A stretch of DNA of 64,000 nucleotides from Acidobacteriota bacterium. Lineage in GTDB: Bacteria; Acidobacteriota; Terriglobia; Terriglobales; Acidobacteriaceae. The notes below the pieces were generated by a model that saw nothing but the letters and a program-made list of their open reading frames with translations, was not told the origin of the DNA and made no database searches. The DNA is taken from positions 1 to 64,000 of the forward strand of contig JAFDVR010000006.1 in NCBI GenBank assembly GCA_018268855.1, written 5' to 3'. This document shows positions 25,656 through 34,030 of this stretch, in pieces; position 1 is the stretch's first letter; each line of letters opens with the position of its first letter. Made by a program: the position numbers and the translations under genes.

Positions 25656-26048
25656 ATGTTTATGAGAGATCGCGAACTTATTCCCGGCACATCGCCCTAC
25701 GAACCCATTATCGGCTTTTCGCGCGCGGTGCGCGTGGGCAACCATGTGCATGTCTCCGGCACAGGGCCGGTGGGTGCAGATGATGCTTCACCTGCTGACC
25801 AGACGCGCGCCACACTGGCCATCATTCAGACCGCGCTGGAAAAGGCAGGTGCAAAGGTGGAGCACGTTGTCCGCACGCGCATGTTTCTTACGCAGGCAGC
25901 GGATTGGGAAGAGATTGGCCGCGCACATGGCGAGGTGTTTGGGACGATCCGCCCCGCATCCACCATGGTGGTTGTGAAAGAACTGCTCAATCCGAAATGG
26001 CGCATTGAGATTGAGGCCGATGCTGTGATTCCGGAGAGTGATCTCTAA
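25656..26048 (+). CDS. RidA-family reactive imine/enamine deaminase
   Basis: 130-residue RidA/YjgF/UK114-family protein that hydrolyses reactive enamine/imine intermediates made by PLP enzymes. The catalytic arginine is in IRPASTMVVV, and VHVSGTGPVG and the C-terminal IEIEADAVI are the usual motifs. The protein forms trimers in the family. It may start at 25656 or at the second Met (25662); neither has a clear ribosome-binding site. It lies 34 nt after the toxin gene, same strand. Confidence 0.88.
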   Translation: MFMRDRELIPGTSPYEPIIGFSRAVRVGNHVHVSGTGPVGADDASPADQTRATLAIIQTALEKAGAKVEHVVRTRMFLTQAADWEEIGRAHGEVFGTIRPASTMVVVKELLNPKWRIEIEADAVIPESDL

Positions 26049-26144
26049 TCGCTAAGGGCTGCTCCCTGAATGAAGCGGCCTTATTCTGGCGATTCGCCAA
26101 ATGCAGCGGCTGCGTTCATACTCAAACGAACCGGATATTTGAGC

Positions 26145-27272
26145 ATGACGAACCAGGCAGTTCTCCCCAGCAAGAATCACTACAAGATCCTCGACGGCCT
26201 GCGCGGTGTGGCTGCGCTGGTCGTCGTTCTGTTTCATTCGTTTGAGATGTATGCGGGTGACGATCCGTACAAGTTCGTCATCGGGCACGGGTATCTCGCG
26301 GTCGATTTTTTCTTTCTGCTCTCCGGCTTTGTTGTGGCCTACGCGTATGACGACCGCTGGGGCCGCATGACGCAGTGGGACTTCTACAAACGCCGCCTCG
26401 TACGTTTGCAGCCCATGGTCATTCTGGGCAACATCATTGGCGCGGTGCTCTTTTATCTGCAGGCTGGAGCGGCATTTCCTGTGATCGCCACCACGCCGGC
26501 ATGGAAGATGCTGCTGGTGATGTTCGTGGGGTTCACGGTCATTCCGATTCTGCCATCGATGGATATTCGCGGCTGGCAGGAGATGCATCCGCTGGATGGG
26601 CCGGAGTGGACGCTCTTCTTCGAGTACATAGCCAACATTTTGTATGCGCTTGTGTTGCGCAAACTGCCCAACAAGATCATGGGCATTCTGGTGGCTCTGG
26701 CTGCCATCTTTCTCATCCACCTCACGGTGATGGGACCGCGCGGTGATGTGATCGGCGGCTGGAGCGTGACGCCGGAGCAATTGCACATTGGCTTTGCGCG
26801 CCTGCTGTTTCCCTTCCTTGCCGGAATCCTGCTCATGCGTCTGCACAAGCGCATTCATGTGCCGGGAGCATTTGCGTGGTGCAGTTTGATCCTGGTTGTT
26901 TTCCTGGCGATTCCGCGCGTAGGACCACCGCAGCATACGTGGATGAATGGACTGTACGAGTCCTTCTGCATCATCGTGGTGTTCCCTATCATTCTTCTGA
27001 TGGGAGCAGGCAGCGATATATCGGGCAAAATGGAGCGCGTGTGCAAGTTTGCAGGCGACCTGTCGTATCCGCTGTATATCTCGCACTACCCGCTCAACTA
27101 CACCTACACGGTGTGGGTAAATCGTCATCATGTGCCATTGTCGCAGGGCGCGCCGATCAGTCTGTTGGTGGTGTGCGTGAATGTGGCAGTGGGATATGCC
27201 TGTCTCAAGCTGTATGACGAGCCAGTGCGCGCGTGGCTGACCAGGCGCTTTCTCCCCAAGAAAGCGGCCTGA
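26145..27272 (+). CDS. Acyltransferase family 3 membrane protein
   Basis: Predicted inner-membrane O-acyltransferase of 375 residues with about ten membrane helices. The family signature is at the N-terminus: ILDGLRGVAALVVVLFHSF (catalytic-type His) and YLAVDFFFLLSGFVVAYAY with the Arg-rich KRRLVRLQP loop. Such enzymes acetylate or succinylate sugars, exopolysaccharide, lipid A or antibiotics; the acceptor is unknown. ATG 26145 (MTNQAVLPSKNHY) is preferred over 26070, since the longer form adds an unlikely N-terminus. It ends 32 nt before pgk. Confidence 0.88.
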   Translation: MTNQAVLPSKNHYKILDGLRGVAALVVVLFHSFEMYAGDDPYKFVIGHGYLAVDFFFLLSGFVVAYAYDDRWGRMTQWDFYKRRLVRLQPMVILGNIIGAVLFYLQAGAAFPVIATTPAWKMLLVMFVGFTVIPILPSMDIRGWQEMHPLDGPEWTLFFEYIANILYALVLRKLPNKIMGILVALAAIFLIHLTVMGPRGDVIGGWSVTPEQLHIGFARLLFPFLAGILLMRLHKRIHVPGAFAWCSLILVVFLAIPRVGPPQHTWMNGLYESFCIIVVFPIILLMGAGSDISGKMERVCKFAGDLSYPLYISHYPLNYTYTVWVNRHHVPLSQGAPISLLVVCVNVAVGYACLKLYDEPVRAWLTRRFLPKKAA

Positions 27273-27304
27273 GTATTTCGCAGCGGGCGGTTATCATCGA
27301 AGGT

Positions 27305-28519
27305 ATGGCTACGCTTTCCATCCGTGATCTTGACCTGACCGACAAGCGCGTTTTCATCCGCGTCGACTTCAACGTTCCGCTCTCGAAAGATGGGCGCGAG
27401 ATTCTCGACGATACGCGCATCCGCGAAACCCTGCCGACCATTGAATATGCGATCCGCCGCCGCGCGAAGGTGATTCTTGCCGCGCATCTCGGCCGCCCGA
27501 AGGGCAAGCCGGTGCCGGAGATGAGTCTGCGTCCCGTGGTCGATCGTTTGCGTGAGTTGGTCGATCACGATTTGGGCGATGATTTCAACGTTGCCTTCTC
27601 GCCGGATTGCGTGGGCGAGATTGCTCACGAAATGGTGAATAACCTGGAGAGCGGACAGATCCTTCTGCTGGAAAATCTGCGCTATCACGCGGAAGAAGAG
27701 AAGAACGATCCTGAGTTTGCCAAGAAGCTCGCCTCGCTCTGCGATCTCTATGTGAACGATGCTTTTGGAGCGGCGCATCGCGCGCATGCTTCGACGGAGG
27801 GCATCACGCATTTCGTGAAGCAGTCGGCTGCCGGCCTGCTGATGGAGAAGGAACTCAACTATCTATCTAAAGCTCTGGAGACACCGGATAAGCCCTTCGT
27901 CGCCATCATCGGCGGCGCGAAGGTGAGCGACAAGATCGAGGTCATCAATGCCTTGCTCGAAAAGGTAGACGCAATTATCATCGGCGGCGGCATGGCCTAC
28001 ACCTTTCTGAATGCGAAAGGCCAGAAGACCGGAAAGAGCCTGCTGGAAGCGGATAAGTTAGACATCGCGACTGCTGCGATGAAAAAAGCAGAACAGAAAG
28101 GTGTGCGTTTTCTGCTGCCAGTCGATCACGTTCTTGCAGACAAGTTTGCTGCGGACGCGAAGACGCAGATTGTCGAAGGCAATGCAGACTTTCCTGCCGA
28201 GTGGATGGCACTGGATATCGGCCCGAAATCGATCGAACTCTTCAAGAAAGAGATTGAAGACGCACGCACCATCGTGTGGAACGGCCCAATGGGCGTCTTT
28301 GAAATCCCCGCGTTCGCGAAAGGCACCATGGCGATTGCGCATGCGGTGGCGAACAACACAGACTGCATCTCCATTGTGGGCGGCGGCGACTCGGTAAGCG
28401 CCGTGCATAAGGCAGGTGTGGCCGACAAGATCACGCACATTTCCACCGGCGGCGGAGCCTCGCTCGAATTTCTGGAAGGCAAGAAGCTGCCCGGCGTGGA
28501 AGCGCTGACGAAGAAATAG
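27305..28519 (+). CDS. pgk: Phosphoglycerate kinase
   Basis: Glycolytic enzyme transferring phosphate from 1,3-bisphosphoglycerate to ADP. The 404-residue protein begins with the family N-terminus ([22 protein letters not shown]). It has [21 protein letters not shown], the hinge [12 protein letters not shown] and the nucleotide site [10 protein letters not shown] chose ATG 27305, because the reading frame continues upstream into the acyltransferase gene without a plausible N-terminus. It forms an operon with tpiA, 21 nt downstream. Confidence 0.97.
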   Translation: MATLSIRDLDLTDKRVFIRVDFNVPLSKDGREILDDTRIRETLPTIEYAIRRRAKVILAAHLGRPKGKPVPEMSLRPVVDRLRELVDHDLGDDFNVAFSPDCVGEIAHEMVNNLESGQILLLENLRYHAEEEKNDPEFAKKLASLCDLYVNDAFGAAHRAHASTEGITHFVKQSAAGLLMEKELNYLSKALETPDKPFVAIIGGAKVSDKIEVINALLEKVDAIIIGGGMAYTFLNAKGQKTGKSLLEADKLDIATAAMKKAEQKGVRFLLPVDHVLADKFAADAKTQIVEGNADFPAEWMALDIGPKSIELFKKEIEDARTIVWNGPMGVFEIPAFAKGTMAIAHAVANNTDCISIVGGGDSVSAVHKAGVADKITHISTGGGASLEFLEGKKLPGVEALTKK

Positions 28520-28540
28520 TTCAACCGAAAAAGAGGATCG

Positions 28541-29296
28541 ATGCGTAAGAAAGTAATTGCCGGCAACTGGAAGATGTACAAGACACCCGACGAAGCGAAG
28601 GCCTTCGTAGAAGCGCTGTTGCCCCTTGTAAAGGGTCACACGCGCAATGAGATCGTGATCTGCCCGTCTGCGACTTCGCTCTCGACAGTTGTGGAGACGG
28701 CCAAGGGTTCCAATATCTCTGTCGGAGCGCAAACGGTGCATTGGCTGGATGAAGGCGCGTACACCGGCCAGACGTCACCGAAGATGCTCACGGCCATCGG
28801 CGTGACGCATGCGATCCTTGGCCACTCCGAGCCGCGCACGCACGACAGCGAAACTGACGAGCGCGTGAACCTGAAGCTGAAGGCCTGTGTGAAGCACGGC
28901 ATCCATGCCATCGTCTGCATCGGCGAGCAGTTGGAAGAGCGGCAGCAGAACCTGACGCGTGATGTGCTGTTGGCACAGCTTGCAGGTGGTCTCGCTGGCG
29001 TGACGCCCGATATGGCGGACAACTTCGTAATTGCCTACGAGCCTGTCTGGGCCATTGGCACCGGGCTCACCGCCACGCCGGAACAGGCGGAAGAGGCGCA
29101 TACCATCATCCGCACCGCGCTGGCGCAGCACCTGGGTGAAGATGTAGCCGCGAAGATGCGCATTCTTTACGGCGGATCGGTAAAGCCAGGCAACATCGCT
29201 GCCCTGCTCGCTATGCCGAACATCGATGGAGCGCTCATCGGCGGCGCAAGCTTGGTCGCGGAAGACTTCGCCAAGATGGTGAAGTACGAAGCATAG
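28541..29296 (+). CDS. tpiA: Triosephosphate isomerase
   Basis: Interconverts dihydroxyacetone phosphate and glyceraldehyde 3-phosphate. The 251-residue barrel has K11 in GNWKMYK, the catalytic His in ILGHSEPR, the catalytic Glu in AYEPVWAIGTG, and the phosphate-binding YGGSVKPGN. GAGG precedes the ATG. It is the last gene of the pgk-tpiA unit and is followed by a strong bidirectional terminator at 29312-29340. Confidence 0.97.
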   Translation: MRKKVIAGNWKMYKTPDEAKAFVEALLPLVKGHTRNEIVICPSATSLSTVVETAKGSNISVGAQTVHWLDEGAYTGQTSPKMLTAIGVTHAILGHSEPRTHDSETDERVNLKLKACVKHGIHAIVCIGEQLEERQQNLTRDVLLAQLAGGLAGVTPDMADNFVIAYEPVWAIGTGLTATPEQAEEAHTIIRTALAQHLGEDVAAKMRILYGGSVKPGNIAALLAMPNIDGALIGGASLVAEDFAKMVKYEA

Positions 29297-29311
29297 CACT
29301 CGCTGCAAATT

Positions 29312-29340
29312 AAAAAGCCTTCGCAATGCGAAGGCTTTTC
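29312..29340. terminator. Bidirectional intrinsic terminator
   Basis: AGCCTTCGC (29316-29324), loop AAT and GCGAAGGCT (29328-29336) form a perfect 9-bp stem, with AAAA on the left and TTTT on the right that extend the pairing and give U-tracts in both directions. It lies between the convergent tpiA and lepB stops and should serve both. Confidence 0.88.
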
Positions 29341-29355
29341 TGCTTTACGGAAGAT

Positions 29356-29937
29356 TTAGTGCACGACGCCTAACTGGTCAAAAGGCCAGTACACAAATGC
29401 CGCACGCCCATAGATCAGGCCACGGTCCACAGCACCGAAGTCGCGGCTGTCTGAGGAGATGGAGCGGTGGTCGCCCATTACCCAATATTCATTCTTCGGA
29501 ACAACAGTGTCCGGGAGCGAGCGCGAGTCCTCAAAGCGATGCGGAACGTAGCTTTCGTGCAGCAGCGCGCCATTGACGTACACCTTGCCGCGATCGATGC
29601 GGATGTGGTCACCCGGCAGACCGATCACGCGCTTGATGTAGTTCTTCGATTGATCGCGCGGATACTGAAAGACCACCACATCTCCGCGATGCACATCGCC
29701 AATGTGATATGCCATCTTGTTGATGAAGAGACGGTCCTGATCGCTCAGCATGGGCAGCATGCTGGTCCCCTCCACCCGCACCGGCTGGTAGAGAAACATG
29801 ATGATGAAGACCGAGATGGACACCGACACAACCACATCGCGCAACCATGAAGGCGTGCGGAAGGCGCTACGCGTCTGCGGCATTTCCTCAGTTGCCTGCT
29901 GCTCGATTTGCGGCGGTGTTTCCGGGGTCGATTCCAT
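29356..29937 (-). CDS. lepB: Signal peptidase I
   Basis: Membrane serine protease that removes signal peptides from exported proteins. The 193-residue protein has a disordered, Glu/Pro-rich N-terminus, one membrane segment (DVVVSVSISVFIIMFLY, ~34-50), the catalytic Ser in EGTSMLPML (S59), the Lys dyad partner in YIKRVIGLPGDH (K102), and the C-terminal PKNEYWVMGDHRSISSDSR box. It is second in a two-gene unit, starting 3 nt after the beta-lactamase stop. Confidence 0.95.
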   Translation of the reverse strand: MESTPETPPQIEQQATEEMPQTRSAFRTPSWLRDVVVSVSISVFIIMFLYQPVRVEGTSMLPMLSDQDRLFINKMAYHIGDVHRGDVVVFQYPRDQSKNYIKRVIGLPGDHIRIDRGKVYVNGALLHESYVPHRFEDSRSLPDTVVPKNEYWVMGDHRSISSDSRDFGAVDRGLIYGRAAFVYWPFDQLGVVH

Positions 29938-29940
29938 CGC

Positions 29941-30972
29941 TTACTTCATCTTAGACGCAGATTTAGCCTCGCCGTTATACCGCAGACCCAACCCAGGCAC
30001 CAGGGACTTGCCGTTGATGCCCTCTGGCGACCAGGCTTTCACGATAGCTTCGGCAATTTTGGCGATGCTCATTTCGCCTTCGTTGTCGACGGTCCAGCTC
30101 TGGTCCTTGTTCTCGTAGGTGTAGATGGCCATCACAATTGGCCCACTTTTACCGGCAATCAGGGCCACGTCAGAACGCGTCGCGTTCAACGATCCCGTCT
30201 TGCTGGCAATGCCGCTTCCCTCCTCGGTTGAGTCGAGCGTCTCAATGTAGCGCGGAATGGTTTCTCGATAGAACTGATTACGCATCATGTTGATCGCGAC
30301 ACTGCATGCCGCATCGGCCTTTGCCTGTTCGACCTGCGGTGTGCCGGGAATGTTCAGATCGCAACGACCGATCTTATCCATGAGCGTAGCGATCTCGCGC
30401 GGCGTGGTTTTACCCAGGCCGTACTTCTTCTGGTCCGCCGGCATGGGCCCGGTGGCAGGCTTCATCACCTTCTTGTAGAGCCAGGTGTTCTTCAGGCCGA
30501 TGGCCGCCATGTCCTCATCCACCGCCTGCGTGCCGAAGCGGTCGATCATCATGTTGGTCCCGGTGTTGTCGCTGACAATGACCATCATGGTCGCAACGTC
30601 CTTCAGCGTGATGGTGAGCGGTGTATCGAATAAGTGCAGCACACCCGATCCGCCGACACCCTCGCCCGGTTCCAACGTCAGCTTTTCGTCCCAGTGAGCA
30701 TTGCCGAGCGCCACCTGCCGGGAGGCTTCCCACAGCATGGCCAGCTTGATGGTGCTGGCCGTCTGCACCACCTGATCGGCATCCACCGCAATCGTTTTAC
30801 CGGTATTTAACTGGTGTGCGTAGAGGGCAACTTTGCCGTGGTGGGACGCCACAATCTGCTGCACGGCAGCTTTAGTAACCATGTCTTCTTCGGCACGCAA
30901 TACAGGTGTGAAGTAGAGAAGAAAGGCGGTCGTCAATGCGAGGGAACATCTCTTCAAGAGCATGCGCAGCAT
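29941..30972 (-). CDS. Class A beta-lactamase-family serine hydrolase
   Basis: Exported 343-residue protein with a signal peptide (~1-27, ending VLRAEE). All three class A/penicillin-binding motifs are present: SxxK in TASTIKLAM (S73, K76), SDN in VIVSDNTGTN (S134-N136) and KTG in ASKTGSLN. A Glu-rich loop follows the first motif, but the canonical omega-loop Glu166 context is not obvious, so it could be a beta-lactamase or a related DD-peptidase-like enzyme. It is cotranscribed with lepB (3-nt gap) and divergent from murQ, so a cell-wall context is plausible. Activity on antibiotics is untested. Confidence 0.85.
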   Translation of the reverse strand: MLRMLLKRCSLALTTAFLLYFTPVLRAEEDMVTKAAVQQIVASHHGKVALYAHQLNTGKTIAVDADQVVQTASTIKLAMLWEASRQVALGNAHWDEKLTLEPGEGVGGSGVLHLFDTPLTITLKDVATMMVIVSDNTGTNMMIDRFGTQAVDEDMAAIGLKNTWLYKKVMKPATGPMPADQKKYGLGKTTPREIATLMDKIGRCDLNIPGTPQVEQAKADAACSVAINMMRNQFYRETIPRYIETLDSTEEGSGIASKTGSLNATRSDVALIAGKSGPIVMAIYTYENKDQSWTVDNEGEMSIAKIAEAIVKAWSPEGINGKSLVPGLGLRYNGEAKSASKMK

Positions 30973-31072
30973 CTTACATCGAAAGACGGCGATGTCTGCC
31001 TCTGTTCAGATTTAACGTGCCAACCGTACGCGAGCGGCGGTAAACTGGAACGGGCCAGGACCGGTTATTTTT

Positions 31073-32044
31073 ATGACACCTACGATGATGGAAGACGTTC
31101 CAGTAAAGTCGAATAGCTCGGCCGAACACGGCAAGAGTGAGTTGCAGGGCCTCGTAACCGAACGCCGCAACGAAGCCTCAGAGGGCCTTGACATCAAGTC
31201 GGCCCTCGAGATTGCACGCATCATCAACGCCGAAGATGCGAAGGTCCACAGCGCTGTGAAGAAAGCCATTCCGGAGATTGCGATTGTGATCGACGAAGTG
31301 GCCCGTGCATTGCGTGACGGTGGCCGCCTGATCTACATAGGTGCAGGTTCCAGCGGACGTATCGCCGCACTCGACTCAGCCGAGTGCCCTGCCACCTTCT
31401 CCACCGCCCCGGCACAGGTGCAGTACATCATGTGCGGAGGCCCCAAGGCGCTCGCCTCTGCCGCTGACGTGAATGAAGATTCGCCCGAAATGGGCCAGCG
31501 CGATATCGCCAAGCGTCGCCCCACCCGCAAAGACATCGTCATCGGCATCTCTGCCTCTGGCCGCACTCCGTACGTCGTAGGCGCCGTAGGCTACGCCCGC
31601 ACACGAGGATCGCGCACAGCCTCCATCGTCTGCAATCAGGACACGCCGCTCTCGCGTGTAAGCGATACCACCATCGTGGCCGAAGTGGGCCCTGAGGTCA
31701 TCTCCGGCTCCACGCGTCTAAAGGCATCCAGCGCGCAGAAGATGATCACTAACATGATCACCACCGGAGCTATGACCCGGCTCGGTTATGTGTACGACAA
31801 CCTAATGGTGAACGTGCACATGAAGAATGAAAAACTGGTGGAGCGCGGCATCAACGTGCTGATGCGCGTTACCGGCGTAGACCGCGATACAGCCATCCGC
31901 ACAATTAAGTCCGCTGGCAAATCCATTCCTACTGCGGTAGTCATGCTGAAGGCCAATGTAGACAAGATGGAAGCCGTACGCCGCCTGTCCAAATCGGATG
32001 GCAATGTGCGTCGGGCAATTGAGGATTCAAAGCTGGAACTGTAG
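31073..32044 (+). CDS. murQ: N-acetylmuramic acid 6-phosphate etherase
   Basis: Cytosolic SIS-domain lyase that splits D-lactate from MurNAc-6-phosphate during peptidoglycan recycling, giving GlcNAc-6-phosphate. The 323-residue protein has the signature YIGAGSSGRIAALDSAECPATF (SIS phosphosugar loop), GISASGRTPYVVGA and the SSAQKMITNMITTGAM segment, and a small C-terminal UBA-like helical tail. Starts at 31073 or 31085 are both possible. It sits near the signal peptidase/beta-lactamase pair and upstream of a Spy-like protein and murA, a cell-envelope neighbourhood. Confidence 0.95.
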   Translation: MTPTMMEDVPVKSNSSAEHGKSELQGLVTERRNEASEGLDIKSALEIARIINAEDAKVHSAVKKAIPEIAIVIDEVARALRDGGRLIYIGAGSSGRIAALDSAECPATFSTAPAQVQYIMCGGPKALASAADVNEDSPEMGQRDIAKRRPTRKDIVIGISASGRTPYVVGAVGYARTRGSRTASIVCNQDTPLSRVSDTTIVAEVGPEVISGSTRLKASSAQKMITNMITTGAMTRLGYVYDNLMVNVHMKNEKLVERGINVLMRVTGVDRDTAIRTIKSAGKSIPTAVVMLKANVDKMEAVRRLSKSDGNVRRAIEDSKLEL

Positions 32045-32143
32045 CTCAACCCATCTAGCTATCAAAAAGTTGCGCGCAACCTTCCAATGGATACGTGTTT
32101 ATCTCCTCAGCGGCCTCCCAAACGGCCTTCAGGAGATACACGG

Positions 32144-32551
32144 ATGAAACGCACACTCGTACTTTCCACCCTCGCATTTGCCCTTGCTGGAGGCGCCGCC
32201 TTCGCACAGGATGCTCCCGCTGCACCGCCTGCTCCAGCCCATAAGGTCGGGCATGGAAAGCATAATCCACAAAATATGGCCCAGCACATGAAAGCCGCTC
32301 TTGGCCTTACGGATGAGCAGACAGCCAAGCTGGAGCCTATTCTTGCCGCACGGCAGCAGAAGACCGAAGCACTGAAGGCAGACACCTCACTAACTGAAGA
32401 TCAGAAGCGCATGCAGCTCAAGCAGATTAGTAAAGACTCGCGCAAAGAAATCGAAGACATTCTCACGCCTGAGCAGGTGCAAAAGATGAAGTCGATGAAG
32501 CATGGTCATGACAAGCAGGCTGAGCAACCTGCTGAACCCTCTGGCCTGTAA
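32144..32551 (+). CDS. Spy/CpxP-like periplasmic LTxxQ protein
   Basis: Small exported protein of 135 residues with a signal peptide (MKRTLVLSTLAFALAGGAAFAQ), a Pro/Ala linker, and a helical core with two LTxxQ-type motifs (LTDEQTAKLEPI, LTPEQVQKM), as in the Spy/CpxP family of periplasmic chaperones and stress sensors. It is Lys/Gln-rich, consistent with a long helical cradle. Start ATG 32144 has GGAG 8 nt upstream and gives the signal peptide directly. A strong terminator follows. Its role here (chaperone or metal/stress response) is inferred only from the family. Confidence 0.78.
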   Translation: MKRTLVLSTLAFALAGGAAFAQDAPAAPPAPAHKVGHGKHNPQNMAQHMKAALGLTDEQTAKLEPILAARQQKTEALKADTSLTEDQKRMQLKQISKDSRKEIEDILTPEQVQKMKSMKHGHDKQAEQPAEPSGL

Positions 32552-32570
32552 TCTGGCATAAATACAGAAG

Positions 32571-32599
32571 CGAAGCGGGCCTTTCAAAGGCCCGCTTCG
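32571..32599 (+). terminator. Intrinsic terminator after the Spy-like gene
   Basis: CGAAGCGGGCCTTT (32571-32584) pairs with AAAGGCCCGCTTCG (32586-32599), giving a very stable G+C-rich hairpin. A T-rich stretch (TCATTTATTTCC) follows on the plus strand. It lies 20 nt after the stop codon and separates this gene from murA. Confidence 0.82.
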
Positions 32600-32672
32600 T
32601 CATTTATTTCCAACAAACCCGCATCTATCTAGGCACCCTCCTTTCCTCGTTACTCTTCCGTAAACTACCCCT

Positions 32673-33953
32673 ATGGACAAGTTCGTAGTCCGTGGGGGCA
32701 ATCCCCTCCTCGGCACCATCAAAGTTTCCGGCGCGAAAAACTCCGCGCTTCCCTGCATGGCCGCGGCCATCCTCACCGAGGACGAAGTCATCCTCGAAAA
32801 CATCCCGCAGGTACGAGACATCGAAACCGAGCGCAAGCTGCTGGAGTCGATGGGCGCCGAAGTGGAACTCGGCTATGGCCGCGCACAGCATCGCACCACC
32901 ATCCAATGCTCTGTACTCAGCGATCCTGAAGCGAAGTATGAAATCGTCAAGACGATGCGCGCGTCCTCGCTTGTACTTGGACCGCTTGTCGCACGCGCTG
33001 GCATAGCTCGTGTTGCCGTTCCAGGCGGATGCGCCATTGGTGGACGGCCCATCGATCTGCATCTCAAGGGCCTGGAAGCGATGGGCGCTACCATCACACA
33101 GGACCACGGCTATATCGAAGCAAAAGCCGACCGCCTCAAAGGCGCGCATATTCTCTTCGACAAAATCACTGTCACCGGTACGGAAGATCTACTGATGGCG
33201 GCCACCCTCGCAGATGGCGAGAGCGTGCTCGAAAACGCCGCGCAGGAACCGGAGGTCACCGATCTAGCCGCAATGCTCACCAGCATGGGCGCACAGATCG
33301 AGGGAGCAGGCACCAGTACCATTCGCGTAAAAGGCGTGAGCAAGTTGCACGGTACGCGTTATCGCATCAATCCTGATCGCATTGAGGCCGGCACATTCAT
33401 CATTGCCGGGGCGATCTCTGGTGGCGATCTCAACGTGGACTGCTGCAACCCACATCACCTTGAAGCAGTCATCATGAAGTTGCAGGAGTGTGGCGTGCGG
33501 CTGGATGTGGGCAAGGAATCCATTCGCGTACGCAGCGAAGGCAAGCTGCAGGCCGCTGACGTTAGCACCGTGGAGTATCCGGGCTTTCCAACAGACATGC
33601 AGGCGCAATACATGGCTCTAGCCACGCAGGCAAAAGGCACCAGCGTGATTACAGAGAACATCTTCGAAAACCGTTTCATGCACGTGAGCGAATTGACCCG
33701 CATGGGTGCGAACATCAAGGTGGATGGACGCTCCGCTACTGTGCGCGGCAAATCTCCGCTTTCCGCCGCAGCCGTTATGTGCAGCGACCTGCGCGCCAGC
33801 GCATCGCTTGTTCTGGCCGCTCTGGTCGCAGATGGCGAAACCATCCTTGACCGCGTCTATCACATCGACCGAGGGTACGAGCGTATCGAAGAAAAGCTGC
33901 GCGGAGTGGGCGCGCAGATTCGCCGCATGGGTGAGGTCTTCGGTAAACGATAA
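32673..33953 (+). CDS. murA: UDP-N-acetylglucosamine 1-carboxyvinyltransferase
   Basis: First committed enzyme of peptidoglycan synthesis, adding enolpyruvate from PEP to UDP-GlcNAc. The 426-residue protein has the N-terminal KVSGAKNSALPCMAA, the loop with the reactive cysteine VPGGCAIGGRPIDLH (C120, fosfomycin target type), and a late TDMQAQYMALATQAKG segment. Cys is kept rather than the Asp of fosfomycin-insensitive forms. It is followed 59 nt later by treA, and the intergenic region holds a large hairpin covering the treA start. Confidence 0.97.
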   Translation: MDKFVVRGGNPLLGTIKVSGAKNSALPCMAAAILTEDEVILENIPQVRDIETERKLLESMGAEVELGYGRAQHRTTIQCSVLSDPEAKYEIVKTMRASSLVLGPLVARAGIARVAVPGGCAIGGRPIDLHLKGLEAMGATITQDHGYIEAKADRLKGAHILFDKITVTGTEDLLMAATLADGESVLENAAQEPEVTDLAAMLTSMGAQIEGAGTSTIRVKGVSKLHGTRYRINPDRIEAGTFIIAGAISGGDLNVDCCNPHHLEAVIMKLQECGVRLDVGKESIRVRSEGKLQAADVSTVEYPGFPTDMQAQYMALATQAKGTSVITENIFENRFMHVSELTRMGANIKVDGRSATVRGKSPLSAAAVMCSDLRASASLVLAALVADGETILDRVYHIDRGYERIEEKLRGVGAQIRRMGEVFGKR

Positions 33954-33974
33954 CTTCGCTTCCGCAGACAACGC

Positions 33975-34030
33975 ACGCGGCATCGGCATACTCTTTCAGA
34001 AGAGGTCTGCTGATGCCGCGTTTTCTTGTC
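33975..34030 (+). promoter_or_regulatory. Hairpin between murA and treA covering the treA start (terminator-like)
   Basis: ACGCGGCATC (33975-33984) pairs with GATGCCGCGT (34012-34021). Inside, GGCA pairs with TGCT (one G-U), and CTCTT-TCAG-AAGAG (33991-34004) closes the top. The outer stem is followed by TTTTCTTG, so on the plus strand this looks like an intrinsic terminator for murA. The 3' arm contains the treA ATG (34013) and the inner arm contains its AGAGG ribosome-binding site, so folding would also block treA translation. Confidence 0.6.
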
